Assembly: GCA_002104905.1 (NCBI GenBank)
Contig: MCFE01000373.1
Coordinates: 1 to 64,000, forward strand
Source: Basidiobolus meristosporus CBS 931.73
Taxonomy: Eukaryota; Basidiobolomycota; Basidiobolomycetes; Basidiobolales; Basidiobolaceae
DNA length: 64,000 nucleotides
Direction of reading: 5' to 3'
The position numbers and the translations under genes were made by a program. The notes below the pieces were generated by a model. That model was not told the origin of the DNA, ran no database searches, and worked only from the letters and a program-made list of their open reading frames with translations. Shown piece after piece: positions 1 through 10,900 of this stretch. Position 1 is the stretch's first letter; each line of letters opens with the position of its first letter.

Positions 1-2240
1 CATGAATTCTTCACAAAAGCTCAAGTGATGCCTTGTATTTTATTGCTGCACAATAAGATGTCACCAAATTACATTAACCATGACTGCACCATCAACCCCC
101 TAAGGCTAGATTTTGAAGCAAAGTCATAATTCCCATTTTGTACATTGAGTGACAAATTTCAATACACTCCAGTGAATAATTGGTAGATACGTCAATTGAA
201 TCGTAAATATCATGCCGTTTAACTCAATGTCTCACCACTTAATCAAACTTTACCTGTGAGCCGCGTGCATGGCTGTGTTTGATAATCAACGCATTTGGAG
301 CTCCTGTGATGTATATGAGGTATATCAATGGTGTATATCGTAGGATGAGATCGTAAGTTATGATACTTCCAGGAATGGGCTATTGAACTGTACATCATGC
401 TGCGTGAAGAAAAATTTGGTGAGATATTTGGAGCTAGTGTTTTCTTAGAGCATTTACAAATGGCAATTTGGTAAGTCAACCTGCATTCCTGGATAACCCA
501 ACACCAGTACCAGCGAATTCGGCCCGCTTGGGAAGCTGCTATCGACCTAGGTCAATAGGTGTAGAAACATGATGTTATGGCCCTACACCGTACTTTGCAA
601 TAAGCTGATCCATTCTTGGACTAAATTGGCCATTCAACATATGCACAGAAATCTGGAGATTGGAACTGATATGTTGACCCTACACATGGGTATGCCACCA
701 ACCCAGCTCACTTTGTTTACTCTATTACACTCCATGACTTAGAAAACCATCAACAAAAGAATTGGCGCTAACGGAAGTGTACAGTTGTCTTTGTCATCAC
801 ACTGTTCCATCTAAATGTAGTTTACTCTTCAGGTACATGGGGTAATAGCTGCTGAAGTGTTCAACGGCCTTGATGGTCAAATTAAAAATTTATTTGATTT
901 GAATGAGACTGATATATGCAACACTGACACCTGGTCACATGGCATTATTTGAAGAATACGGTTAATAGCCATTGCCCCAAGCTAATAAACAACTGACCTT
1001 CCTCAGCGCCTCACACGGAGCATTATAGCAATACTATGTGCAGCAACTTCAGGTAAGGAGCTGTAAATCCAACTCCTTAATAGACCCTATTGTTACTCAA
1101 GATACAGTGGCTTTTGATGTACACCGCCAAATACCAAACTTAGGCTTCCGAGCAGCGGTATATCTTGCATAGGAATGGGAGACTGACCTGTATTGTTAAT
1201 TTCGTGAGGGTTTCAATATCAGGAAGCAGAAGTTCTGTTCAAGACCCAGCCCTATCATTTTTCATTGGATGGTTTGAGTCTAAATCTCTGTCATTTATTA
1301 GCAATAGTATATGTCGCTTAATCTAAATCGTACACTCCAGTTTGTTTTTCTGTAAGAGGTCGATGAGAAACCAATGACACCACGAATCCAGGTCCCATTA
1401 TATTAAATGATATGAAAATGACTGAAGAGCTATAAATATCTGCTCATGAAACATAGTGGCGAGGGATCCAGAGGGCGGAAACAGAGCAGATCAACGGATA
1501 TCCAGATTTGAAATTTGTACAACATTCCAAGGCAGTACCTTAATATAATGAAGCCATATCCAAGGCCAAGTAGACGAGCATTGCCTCTTTGTGCCTTGAT
1601 CCCAATCAGAATTTATATTAGTCAACTTCGGCCACAGTGGTTACCTGATAGGAGCATTTTTACAGCATGATCTCCTACAGGATTCGTCGTCGCCACTAAA
1701 CGCCAAACTAGCTAGCTGTAGCGTCACGCAAAAAGTTTGTACTCCGTCCAGGGCTTGTTTAGTTTACGCCAGCCTTCGTGTAACGCGGACTATTTTTATC
1801 CTCATTCATCGGGAGGGTTTTCCGCCCGTAGAGTAGCACAGGCCCTTTCTGCTTTGGCTAATCTGAGCGGTAGCAAGATGACAGAAATGGAATTCTGATC
1901 AATCGCCATCCATCCCAGGCCCTTCGTGCCAGCATTGGTACGCACACCACAATGGATAATATGCCAGTCTAACCAAATCACCCTCTTGTAATCCATCCGT
2001 CACCAATGCTCAACCCAGGCAACTTTTAATCTACTGTGATCACGGCTTATCCTACAACGTCATATCAATTAATCGAGCAAGTCACTGATACTTCATCCAC
2101 GATAAATATTTTTAGACCTCTACTCATTGTTTCTAACTTGTTTCTACCCCTGATAGGTAGTGGTGTTGGAATGCCGCTTTAGGAGACTCACATTTGTGTG
2201 TGTCTGAGCCATATTGTTGAGGCTGAGGACCCAAGTGATT
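1..2240. other. 5' flanking region, no gene recognised
   Basis: Reading frames here are short, and none resembles a known family or has a start with a nearby TATA box. CpG content is normal for the genic half. I see no tRNA arm, repeat pair or LTR end. A weak or intron-rich gene could be missed. Confidence 0.5.
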
Positions 2241-2263
2241 GGTTACTCTCCAGCTACGTATTT

Positions 2264-2274
2264 TTATATATATA
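2264..2274 (+). promoter_or_regulatory. TATA box of the first O-fucosyltransferase-like gene
   Basis: A run of alternating T and A lies about 53-63 bp before the ATG at 2327. The reading frame stays open further upstream, but only from a GTG. A TATA box inside that extension argues that the ATG at 2327 is the real start. Confidence 0.55.
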
Positions 2275-2326
2275 CTTCAGAATCTCAGCGGGTAGGCACC
2301 GTGATAGACTCAACCTCTCCTCCATA

Positions 2327-3643
2327 ATGGATAACCGCAAATTCACCCTATTTGTGCTCTTTGTATTTGTATGGTTTGTATTTACCATTCTTCCTCATCA
2401 GTGGAATGGCAAAGAAGATCAGGTTTCTCTGAGCTCGCCGGTTGAGCAGAACTATAGCCCAGCCTCTTTGCTTCCTCAGTTAAATGAAACCTCTCCCGAT
2501 TCGGAGCGATTCATCACCTATTTGACGCACAGCACCTTCCACAATCAAAGAGCTGCTTTAGAAAACGCCATCATCCTTGCTCGAGTTCTTAATCGCTCAC
2601 TTCTTGTACCTAGTGCCTACATGGGCGTTCCATACAATTGGGAGCCATTTGACAAACTCTACCAATTGGAGCATAAAACCAAGAAGGGGAAGGAGTACTG
2701 TAGCACCGCTTTGGTTGAAAATATGCCTCCCGAATGTAGCAGCTACACCACTTGGACCAGAGTCCCCTGGTCTTACTTCTATGATTTCTCGCCTCTTGAT
2801 GGCTATGTGACGCTCTATGAAGAATCGGAAGTTTCGTTCCCCGCAGCGGACATTACCTACATCAAGGACTCTTCCAAACTGGATTACAAACTCGTTGACA
2901 ATGTAGAGAAAGCTGGCGTTGGTAAATTCGAACGTTTGATCAGTATTGATGAGCTTAAGAAAGACTCCTCCAAGCTGATTCATTTTGGCTCCCTTTTCCT
3001 CGCTGGGCGTATCCAGCTCTTTGATCCTGAACTGCAAAAGGCAGGGAATTTCATCCGTAGTCAGTTTATCACGTACAAGAATCCTGTAATCGCTCAGATC
3101 AGCGATCAAATTATCGAAAAGCTTGGCGGGGCTAGAAACTATGCGTCAATTCACCTTCGCTCAGCAGACAACACTTTTCATAAGAACCTTGATAGGAACG
3201 TTCAGATTGCGGTCGAAAGCTTGAAGGCTCGCTTAAGTCAGAGCCCCACCAGCAATGAACGCCAGCAAGAAACAATTCAATATACCCCACCAAACGCTAT
3301 TCCCTTGAGAAAGAATAAGCCGCCCACCATTGGGCAATGCCTTGATGCTGCCAAGAGGGGCCAACACATCGTGTTCTTGGCTACTGACTCCATAAACCCC
3401 AGATTTAACGGGGCACTCCGACCAATTTTCCGAGAATTCCCGTGCACCTTCGTAATCCGGGACTTTGCCGAATATCTGAGCGCATTATCCGGTGAAACGA
3501 ACCGTATCGATGGTGTGAGAATCGGACCGCATATGATTCCCATGGTAGAAACGCTGATTGCCGCACGCGCACATGAATTTGTCGGCACTAATGAATCGAC
3601 TTTCTCTTCCTATATCGAGCACATTCAGAAGTCGGGACTGTAA
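2327..3643 (+). CDS. O-fucosyltransferase-like type II membrane glycosyltransferase, paralog 1
   Basis: A single-exon frame of 438 residues. Residues 6-22 form one hydrophobic segment after a short basic N-terminus, the topology of Golgi type II glycosyltransferases. The rest resembles the GDP-fucose O-fucosyltransferase fold (GT-B): HNQR at 72-75 opens the catalytic domain, IHLR at 275-278 carries the arginine expected to contact the donor nucleotide sugar, VFLATD lies at 349-354, and FVGTNESTFS at 418-427 is the conserved C-terminal motif. The likely role is sugar transfer to secreted proteins or glycans in the secretory pathway; the real donor and acceptor cannot be read from sequence. The start at 2327 is preferred because upstream codons have no ATG and hold a TATA box. 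The next gene (4138-5589) is a convergent paralog. The fold is fairly sure; the name fucosyltransferase is less so. Confidence 0.85.
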   Translation: MDNRKFTLFVLFVFVWFVFTILPHQWNGKEDQVSLSSPVEQNYSPASLLPQLNETSPDSERFITYLTHSTFHNQRAALENAIILARVLNRSLLVPSAYMGVPYNWEPFDKLYQLEHKTKKGKEYCSTALVENMPPECSSYTTWTRVPWSYFYDFSPLDGYVTLYEESEVSFPAADITYIKDSSKLDYKLVDNVEKAGVGKFERLISIDELKKDSSKLIHFGSLFLAGRIQLFDPELQKAGNFIRSQFITYKNPVIAQISDQIIEKLGGARNYASIHLRSADNTFHKNLDRNVQIAVESLKARLSQSPTSNERQQETIQYTPPNAIPLRKNKPPTIGQCLDAAKRGQHIVFLATDSINPRFNGALRPIFREFPCTFVIRDFAEYLSALSGETNRIDGVRIGPHMIPMVETLIAARAHEFVGTNESTFSSYIEHIQKSGL

Positions 3644-4137
3644 CCCCTCGTCCAAGTGCCGCAATCGCTGCTGCCCTACCACGCCCCATCATGTAAATTA
3701 TATGAAATCGTATCACACCATGCACATCACCTTTTGTACATCAAGCATTCGCTCCTTCATTTTTTAACCCAACGGCCATGTTCAATATGTAAAAATCCAA
3801 TCGATTGATTGGATAGAGGAATAAATCCAGATTTCAATTAGACACCGTTCCAGTCCGTTTATACATATCAAAAACTTGGCCACTTGGCGTTTTTTCAGCT
3901 CCATGAATCATAGCCAAATTGCACATTTCAACCAGTGGATTGCCATTGGCGAGTATATTCCATACGGCGTCAAGCAAGTCGATTGAACGGTGCATTTAGT
4001 TAATCAACTCGGTTTAATAATTGTGTACAAAGTTACATGGCTGGTAGGATTGGGTGGGAAAATGGGGTACAAGGATGGTGTTGAATACAACGGCAGTGGA
4101 CGGATTAGGGTATTAGGTTGGTGGGATTTCTGCATCA
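3644..4137. other. Convergent intergenic spacer
   Basis: A 494-bp spacer between the stop codons of the two tail-to-tail paralogs. It should hold both 3' UTRs and polyadenylation sites. I see no further gene or repeat in it. Confidence 0.6.
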
Positions 4138-5589
4138 TCAGTACTTCAGATTCAAGGGATCTGCAGTTCCCAGATATTGGTTGTGCATCCGTCGCACGTA
4201 CATGGAGAAGGTCGATTGGTTCGTTCCAACGTAAAATTCCCCCTTGGCTGCAACAACCGCGTCGACCATTGGGATGAGATACTTGCCAATGGATGTATTG
4301 TCCCAAGGATTCTTCTCCGCCTGGATCTCGGTCAATTCGGATAGGAAGTCGCTTAGAATGAATGTGCACGGGAACCTTTGGAAGATTAGGGAGAAATCAG
4401 GTCTTTGGCGGGGGTCACGGGCATCTGTGGCCAGATACACTATGGGGGAGCTTACGGCGACTTCGGAGTCTCGCTCAAGGCACTCCGCCAAAGACATGCG
4501 TCTGGTAAAAATGGGCACTTCGTCTACGATGGCCTCATTGTACTCCACACCCTTACTCATGGCCAGCATGCGAGTCATTAATTGCAAAATGCCCTTTGCA
4601 TTTTCCTCGACCTTGTTGCTAAAGCCACCGTCTCCCACTCGGAGATGAATGCCTAGATAGCCCCCCAGGCCCCCTAGCTGATCGACGATGCGTTGGGACA
4701 CTCTCATCAATGTGGGATTGTTGAACTGCAAATTGTTTAGGATTGTCTGGTACAGCTGTTTGTTGCTACGCATCAACGTAGTCACCCGTAGGTTTCCAAA
4801 AATCGAACCGAAGTGAATCAGCTTGTGTGGAATAGCCTGCAGCTCGGTGACCATCATCTTTCTCTCGTACTTTCCGACAACGTACCCTTCGGGGAAATGA
4901 TCAAATATACGGTAGTCATAAAGTGATGTATCCTTGACAAAATGGATATCTTCATCCAGGGAAATGCCGTAGTCTTGCAGGCTATCCAGGCCCATATCTT
5001 CTCGTTCGGCATACTGAATGAACCCTTGGAGGGAGTTTAGACTATAGATGGAGCTCCATGGTAGCATTGTCCATCCTGCATAGAGGGCACACTGCTTGGG
5101 CCATTTCATCACTGGAAGTTTCTCGTACTTGGAGCATGCCACCATCCCGGGCTTGGTTCTTTTCTCCAATGTGGTGTACAGCTCTTGAAAAGGTTTCCAA
5201 GCCTGTGCATTACCAAGGTACACCGGGGGGATGAGCAAGGTTCGATTCAGGTACTTGGCCAGTAGAATAGCGTTCTCTAGAGCAATCCTCTGGTTGTGGA
5301 AGCCACTGTGTGGCAAATAGGCTAAATATCTTTCTTGCTGCTTGTCTTCTTGTGCATCATGAAGATCAGAGGTGCCCTGTGGAGTGGAGCCGTTATCATG
5401 TAAAGGGATTTCCTCGGCTTGATTGGGTTGGTGGGAGTTGGGGCTCGGCGGGAATAGAAAGGAGAAATCGGAGACAAGACCATTATCAAAGGTAGGGGCG
5501 AAGTTACTTTTCTTGTACCTCAACACGGTGACAACAAAGGAGAATGCGATGATGGTGGCGATCAGGATTTTTTTGTGGAAACGAAACAT
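4138..5589 (-). CDS. O-fucosyltransferase-like type II membrane glycosyltransferase, paralog 2
   Basis: A single-exon frame of 483 residues. The frame can be extended upstream only from a TTG at 5622, so the ATG at 5589 is taken as start. Residues 8-24 form a membrane anchor preceded by basic residues, followed by a proline- and serine-rich stem. The catalytic region mirrors paralog 1: HNQR at 98-101, IHLRVGD at 314-320, VYLATD at 384-389, VGTNQSTFS at 454-462. Order and spacing are the same, with clearly diverged sequence, so the duplication is old. The stem is about 25 residues longer than in paralog 1. The role is inferred as Golgi glycosyl transfer on secreted substrates; donor sugar unknown. 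Transcription runs toward paralog 1. Confidence 0.85.
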   Translation of the reverse strand: MFRFHKKILIATIIAFSFVVTVLRYKKSNFAPTFDNGLVSDFSFLFPPSPNSHQPNQAEEIPLHDNGSTPQGTSDLHDAQEDKQQERYLAYLPHSGFHNQRIALENAILLAKYLNRTLLIPPVYLGNAQAWKPFQELYTTLEKRTKPGMVACSKYEKLPVMKWPKQCALYAGWTMLPWSSIYSLNSLQGFIQYAEREDMGLDSLQDYGISLDEDIHFVKDTSLYDYRIFDHFPEGYVVGKYERKMMVTELQAIPHKLIHFGSIFGNLRVTTLMRSNKQLYQTILNNLQFNNPTLMRVSQRIVDQLGGLGGYLGIHLRVGDGGFSNKVEENAKGILQLMTRMLAMSKGVEYNEAIVDEVPIFTRRMSLAECLERDSEVAVSSPIVYLATDARDPRQRPDFSLIFQRFPCTFILSDFLSELTEIQAEKNPWDNTSIGKYLIPMVDAVVAAKGEFYVGTNQSTFSMYVRRMHNQYLGTADPLNLKY

Positions 5590-5664
5590 GATGCCGTACA
5601 AAACGGGGAAACCGACGGTCAATCTCTTCTATGATGGAACCGAGTATTCCAAGGAGATCCCAGG

Positions 5665-5671
5665 ATAAATA
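5665..5671 (-). promoter_or_regulatory. Possible TATA box of paralog 2
   Basis: TATTTAT on the minus strand, about 76 bp before the ATG at 5589. It departs from consensus, so the call rests mostly on position. Confidence 0.35.
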
Positions 5672-5679
5672 GTTGGTCT

Positions 5680-8090
5680 GACTGAAAAATAAAATGGGAC
5701 CCAAGCCAACGCCAACCGCTCAACTTTTAACTTGGGCGAGGTTGGCACAACCCTTATCAGCAATGAATCAATACAAAACGGAACGGTTTCATCTCCTCAT
5801 CATTGTGCATATCACTCAGCATCCCCACGAGTGCTGGCATCGTTACAAATTACGCCCACCAAACATCACCACTAAATGGGCATCCCAGAAATGTGCTGAT
5901 GGTAATCGATGATGTGAAGGTATGGAATAGGCCATATATAAATATCAGGGGCATTCATGGGTGGTTTTAAATAGCAACTATATGGCCGCTACCGGTGGGC
6001 CAACGGGAGCTAATCAACGACGTCACAGTCATGAAAGCCCGAAGGACTCACCGCGGTGTCTATACACTGGGATGGCCAAGTAACCGGGAAAATGAACTCA
6101 CCAACCACACCATCAACCGTATGGATCAGTCGCCAGCTAAGTGTTCGTCTGATGGTTTCGCTCGGCTATATGAAGGCTGGCTATATTGACACGATTGCAT
6201 CACGCCCGTATCACGTGGATGGTCCTGAGCACATCTTGATCTTGTGAATCTCCATTTTCTCATTCCACTGGGATCCTCAGCCACTAGCACCGCAGATACC
6301 CACCCGAAGCGAGCGGTGGGGAGTGGCCGTATCAAAACGTGTAACCAACTCTTAAATGGAAACCCCCGGTGTGTCCAATCCGCCCAAGTTTCTTCCCCCA
6401 GCCTATCACATTACATGATTTGGATCCTATGGATGATTGGGAACTCGACCGAGGGCCAAAAGGGGCAGACTGCCTAAGATGGGTATGGCGGGCCCAGTGA
6501 CAATAAACATGGAAGTAATGGCTGATCGGGGTTAAAGATAGTCATGTTTGTGATGAGGTGGGGAGGCGAGGCGGAAATGATCTCATCCGATTGTCCAGTT
6601 CATGGGTGAAGGGTGGTCGACATTAATCTCGATCTCAGCAAATATCCACCGATGTCCATGTGACACTGCTGCTTCGACATAAAAGGGACACACGATGCTG
6701 TGGTCATTGTTTCCATTTATGTGTGGTGTGCCGTGTCATCATGGTTTGATGATTGTTGCTCATTATATTCCTGAAGTCATTTGTTGCGATTGGTTCAGGT
6801 GCGTGATTTGCTGATAATCTCGGTAGATCAACTAATACATAATAGGTAAACTCAAACCAATTCCTTACAACACCAACCCTACATAGTGAGTGTTTCATAC
6901 TTCAGGCATTGGCGAATCGAGCTTATGCTGGGCTCCCGAAGTTAGTGCTCTACTGACTACACGCAGGGGATCCGTTGGGAATAGCGGGGGTTGGCTTTTG
7001 AGCACGCCTCGTGGGACGAAGAAGCTGCAGCTTCACACCCAGATGTAGAACGAAGGTGATTCGTTTAAGCCAGGAAACGGCGTGCATCGGCGTTCATCTT
7101 AACAAGCTTTTACTTTGAAACCGCTCTGATTCTCCCAACTTTCCTGTTCATAACCAGAGGCCAAAGCAGTTACCCACCCTATTTCCAAATTCCCGTGTTA
7201 CTGGACATCTAATACTGTACCATATCTGCCATAAGCAATATATTACTAGAAATGGCCCGAAACGGTCGGTGAGATGTGGGATACCAGCATTCATCGAGAA
7301 CTCTGGGAGATGGCGCCCAACCGGCTTTGCTCTGTATAGCGTATTCCTGAGATCATATGTATTCTTCACGATTCAGCGAAGGTCTGGTATATGTATACGA
7401 ACGATGAGTGGGCTACATCTCCATATTTTGTGCCCAATTGAGCATGGTTAATTCCCAGGAACCAAGATGCGTTGGCAATCCTCCGTGCAGGGTATGCAAT
7501 CTTGGAAAGCAAGCCCGACGCTTTCACAATACCCAAGTCTGTGTGAAATATGGATGCAATTAATCCGCTCTTATGTGGTGTTGATCAAGTTGTCCTGATT
7601 CCAGACAACTCTTTTTGCTACCGAGCCTTACTTTTGGCTGCAGTTCGGGAGTACACCTCTGCACACATCTTTGTCCTACCGTTCTAAACTATCCTGGAGG
7701 TATCGGCTTTTGGTGGCGCATCCACATCCAAATCCCAGTCAAAGTGATGCTGGCCAAAAGTGAGGCCAATGGAGCTCCGAGTTGAGGTGCGCTTGCAAAT
7801 CAAGGTAGGCGTTGGAAAGGGAATCGCAATATATTGATGAAAGCCGTAATACGCCTATTGGCCCATGGGAAGTAAATGAATATCTGCTCTGGGTGAACTC
7901 TGTTCGGATAAAAAAGGAGATTGTGGTGTAATAGCCTTGGAAAAGACCATATGAATAAGATGCGTTTCATTGGGTTCTGTCGTTACGTAATATACCAGGA
8001 TGTTGAGCGAGTCCGTCATGTTGTTATCTCCATTACTCAGTGGGTTTAAAAATGTGTTCAACGAATATCGATCTAATTTCACTTATAACG
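5680..8090. other. Intergenic region, no gene recognised
   Basis: CpG content is normal, but no frame resembles a known protein. A TATA-like run at 5934-5943 is followed only by a five-codon ATG frame. I see no RNA gene with complete arms. Confidence 0.5.
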
Positions 8091-8099
8091 AGTATATAT

Positions 8100-10900
8100 C
8101 AAGGTCCTCGTATATAGTGGCAGCGCATTGAGTAACACATATCAAGTTCTTGATTAGAAAATGATTAGTCCTGATAGCGAGGGTAAAATCTCCTAGCATA
8201 TACCTCAGAAGCATTCTGTCTGAATACCCTATCATGGCAGATCCAGTAGACAATTTTATAGATTAGCATTGTGGAATATACTTATTTTATAGAATTCCAA
8301 TACTCTTTTTGATCTCACTCAGCTGTAGTGAATTGATGGAGTGCATGGCAGCTGCTTAATAGTAATATTATATAGCAGATAAGTACCTTTTAGTACTCAC
8401 GACCATATTGTGAGGGTGGTAGGCCCTCAATGATACTAAAACAAATCATGGCTGTATCCCTCATTCATAGAAAACTTAAACTTAAGAGCTTCCTTGGTGA
8501 TGATAGAGGTTGTATATCTTTCATTTACACCAAGCACATACAAGCAGTAAAATATATGCTACTTGCATAATATTAAGTCTAATGTTTAAGTGCTACTTTT
8601 ACCTTATGAATACTTAATCTTTGCTCTAAACTCAAACTTCCCTTTCACAACTGATGTTAGCTTTGTCAAATATATCCTATCTTACAAGCATTACTCAACC
8701 TAGGGACATACCTGCAATAGTCCCACTGAGTTTCAGAGTACTCCTAGTATTATAACTTGAAAGAATTATCAATTTACCTGCAGATGTTGTATATATACTT
8801 GTTGAGCCTTCCTGACCATATTTAAATGCTGGTAAATACTTCCATATAACTCTCACTTCTGGTAAACCATAAAACTAAATCCACTTGAGCAACCTTTCAT
8901 TAATACAACTCTACAATTTCAGATCTCCTACTTTAATTAGTATAATACACAGAGAATTGATAATTCATTTTACTTACAAACTAGCATATATAGATATTAT
9001 AGGCATATGCTCATAAAAAACTATAAGTCTGTTGCAGTCAGCTGGTTAAGCATAGTAGAGCTTAAGACCAGCCCAGCTTTATCAGCATTTGCTTATTGTT
9101 AGAATTAGCAAAGGTTTGGAAGTGATAAATATTTTCAAACTTGCCAAAAGCCCCAAGTTTTGAATAGAGTTCTCTGGAACCTTTCTTCAAGTATGGATCA
9201 TTAACTTTACAATGCTCACTTAAAGGTATAGACACTCTACCCGAGCTCAGTAAATTCACAAGTCAAGATTATGCAACTCATCTAGTGGTCTAAACCACTT
9301 CCAATATTTGCTAGAATCTTGCAGCATATCAAACATACACCCAGTAGCACTTTCTGGCATCCTATGTTATTATATAGCATGCCATGCACTATATTATGAT
9401 CAGCCAGAATGAATGAGCAGGTCCATATTGTGGCTGCTTTACTGATAGGCCTAAGGTTTTCTACCAGTACTTTTATGTCAACACATATACATATGCAATC
9501 TATAAGCTATACTTCAACACACCTCTTAGAAAGACAACTTGGGAGCAAAAATTGAAGGAATTATACACACCTATGCTAAGTAAGGCCAGAATATCCAATG
9601 GCATGAGTTATGACTACAATATAGAATATATTTCAGCTGATCATATGCTGGCATAATGCTTGCAGTAATAATATGGGGTATAGTCATAGGTCAAATCTAC
9701 GACTTCATTTGATATCAGGATATCTCAAAGCAAAAAACCCTGAATTACAATGTAGACCTCCATCATTGGGCTTTTATTAACTGGCGCTATAAAAGCCCAA
9801 GTGTACCATGGGGCAGTTAAATAAGATAAAATCAAATCACAATCAGCCCCCACCAAGTCCAGAAATTACCACCGGCTCAATGACTGAATCGCAAGTAGAA
9901 TGTGAGCTGGCAACATGCTCAGAAGTATATGAGTAGCTTAGATGTATGTTAAGCACATATGGTATTTATTGGAAAAATTGCATTGAGCAATTATGTCCCA
10001 ACTTATGAGCTTGGTAATTTTTTGAACGAATGCTTAGCATGGATATGGTATGAGTATTTCTTCACCAGTTTGGTAAGGCTGAATTGCACTACCTCAATAC
10101 ATAGTCTAAAGATCCATGACTTAGTGCTTGTAGACTCATGACCTTCTGGATCCAAGATTTGGCTTCAACTTCGAAGAGAATGTTGCACAAACATCTCAAA
10201 TCCTATGAGAAAAACTGGAAAAAGGACGGCACAAAATTGTCATAATATTAGCTAATTTCCAAGTTTCTCAAAACTGACAACTCTCAAGATCTGAGTTATT
10301 AGCTGTTAGGCAGACAAGCAGACATACTTTTCAGGGCAGACTAGGCCAACTGGAACTCATACCAAACTTGGTAATAAGCTGCTCATTACTTTCACCAAGA
10401 ATTGCAACTGAAAATTTGAAGGATAAACATCAGCTGAATACCAACCAAACATTGATAGAGTTCTTAGTTTGCGATTTTTTATAGGGAAAAGAAATTTGCT
10501 CCATATCATTTGCAGTATCTTCTAATCATACTATAACTCTAACTCTGGGGAATATAGCCACAACCTCAATCACAAGCCAAGCTTATTATCTGCGACACAA
10601 GCTATGTTTTGCACTTACAGACTATCCCAATTTGTTATTGTAATGGCTTCATGTATTGTTACTCACTCACTCCTATCTGGTTAGGATTATAGGGTTAGAA
10701 AGCAATGTGCCTTTGTAAGATGCCATTAGACCATAAATGATAGCAATCTTAAGCAGATGAAGCATATAGCTTGTGGAGGGATCTAACTGAGCGATATGCA
10801 TATGGTATCACCATGTAAAACCTACTAATATGAAACAGCACAGCTAGTGGCCTGGAAAGGTTACATGCATTTGTCGAACTTGAAAGTTTAAGATGATGCA
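8100..10900. repeat. AT-rich, CpG-poor island, probably an old transposable-element insertion
   Basis: Base composition changes near 8.1 kb and changes back near 10.9 kb. Between them CpG becomes rare and TA- and CA-rich sequence dominates, like the repeat half of the window after 30.2 kb. No coding remnant is recognisable. A 12-bp perfect inverted repeat (9766-9777 with 9789-9800) encloses an 11-nt loop, and its right arm contains a CTATAAAAG promoter-like core. Identity as a transposon is inferred from composition only. Confidence 0.45.
9766..9800. repeat. Perfect 12-bp inverted repeat with 11-nt loop
   Basis: The arm TTGGGCTTTTAT at 9766-9777 is the exact reverse complement of ATAAAAGCCCAA at 9789-9800. 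The right arm doubles as a TATA-box-like sequence. It lies inside the CpG-poor island and has no gene beside it. Confidence 0.7.

Noticed and set aside
2198-2326. N-terminal extension of the first fucosyltransferase-like gene
   Set aside because: It begins at GTG, lacks an ATG, and contains a TATA box; the ATG at 2327 is followed directly by a membrane anchor.
5930-5975. Promoter and gene start after a TATATAAATA run
   Set aside because: The next ATG frame has only five codons, and the longer frame nearby starts from GTG.
6910-6985. tRNA-like D-arm string on the minus strand (GTCAGTAGAGCACTAAC)
   Set aside because: No proper T-arm or pairing acceptor ends; looks like a chance match.
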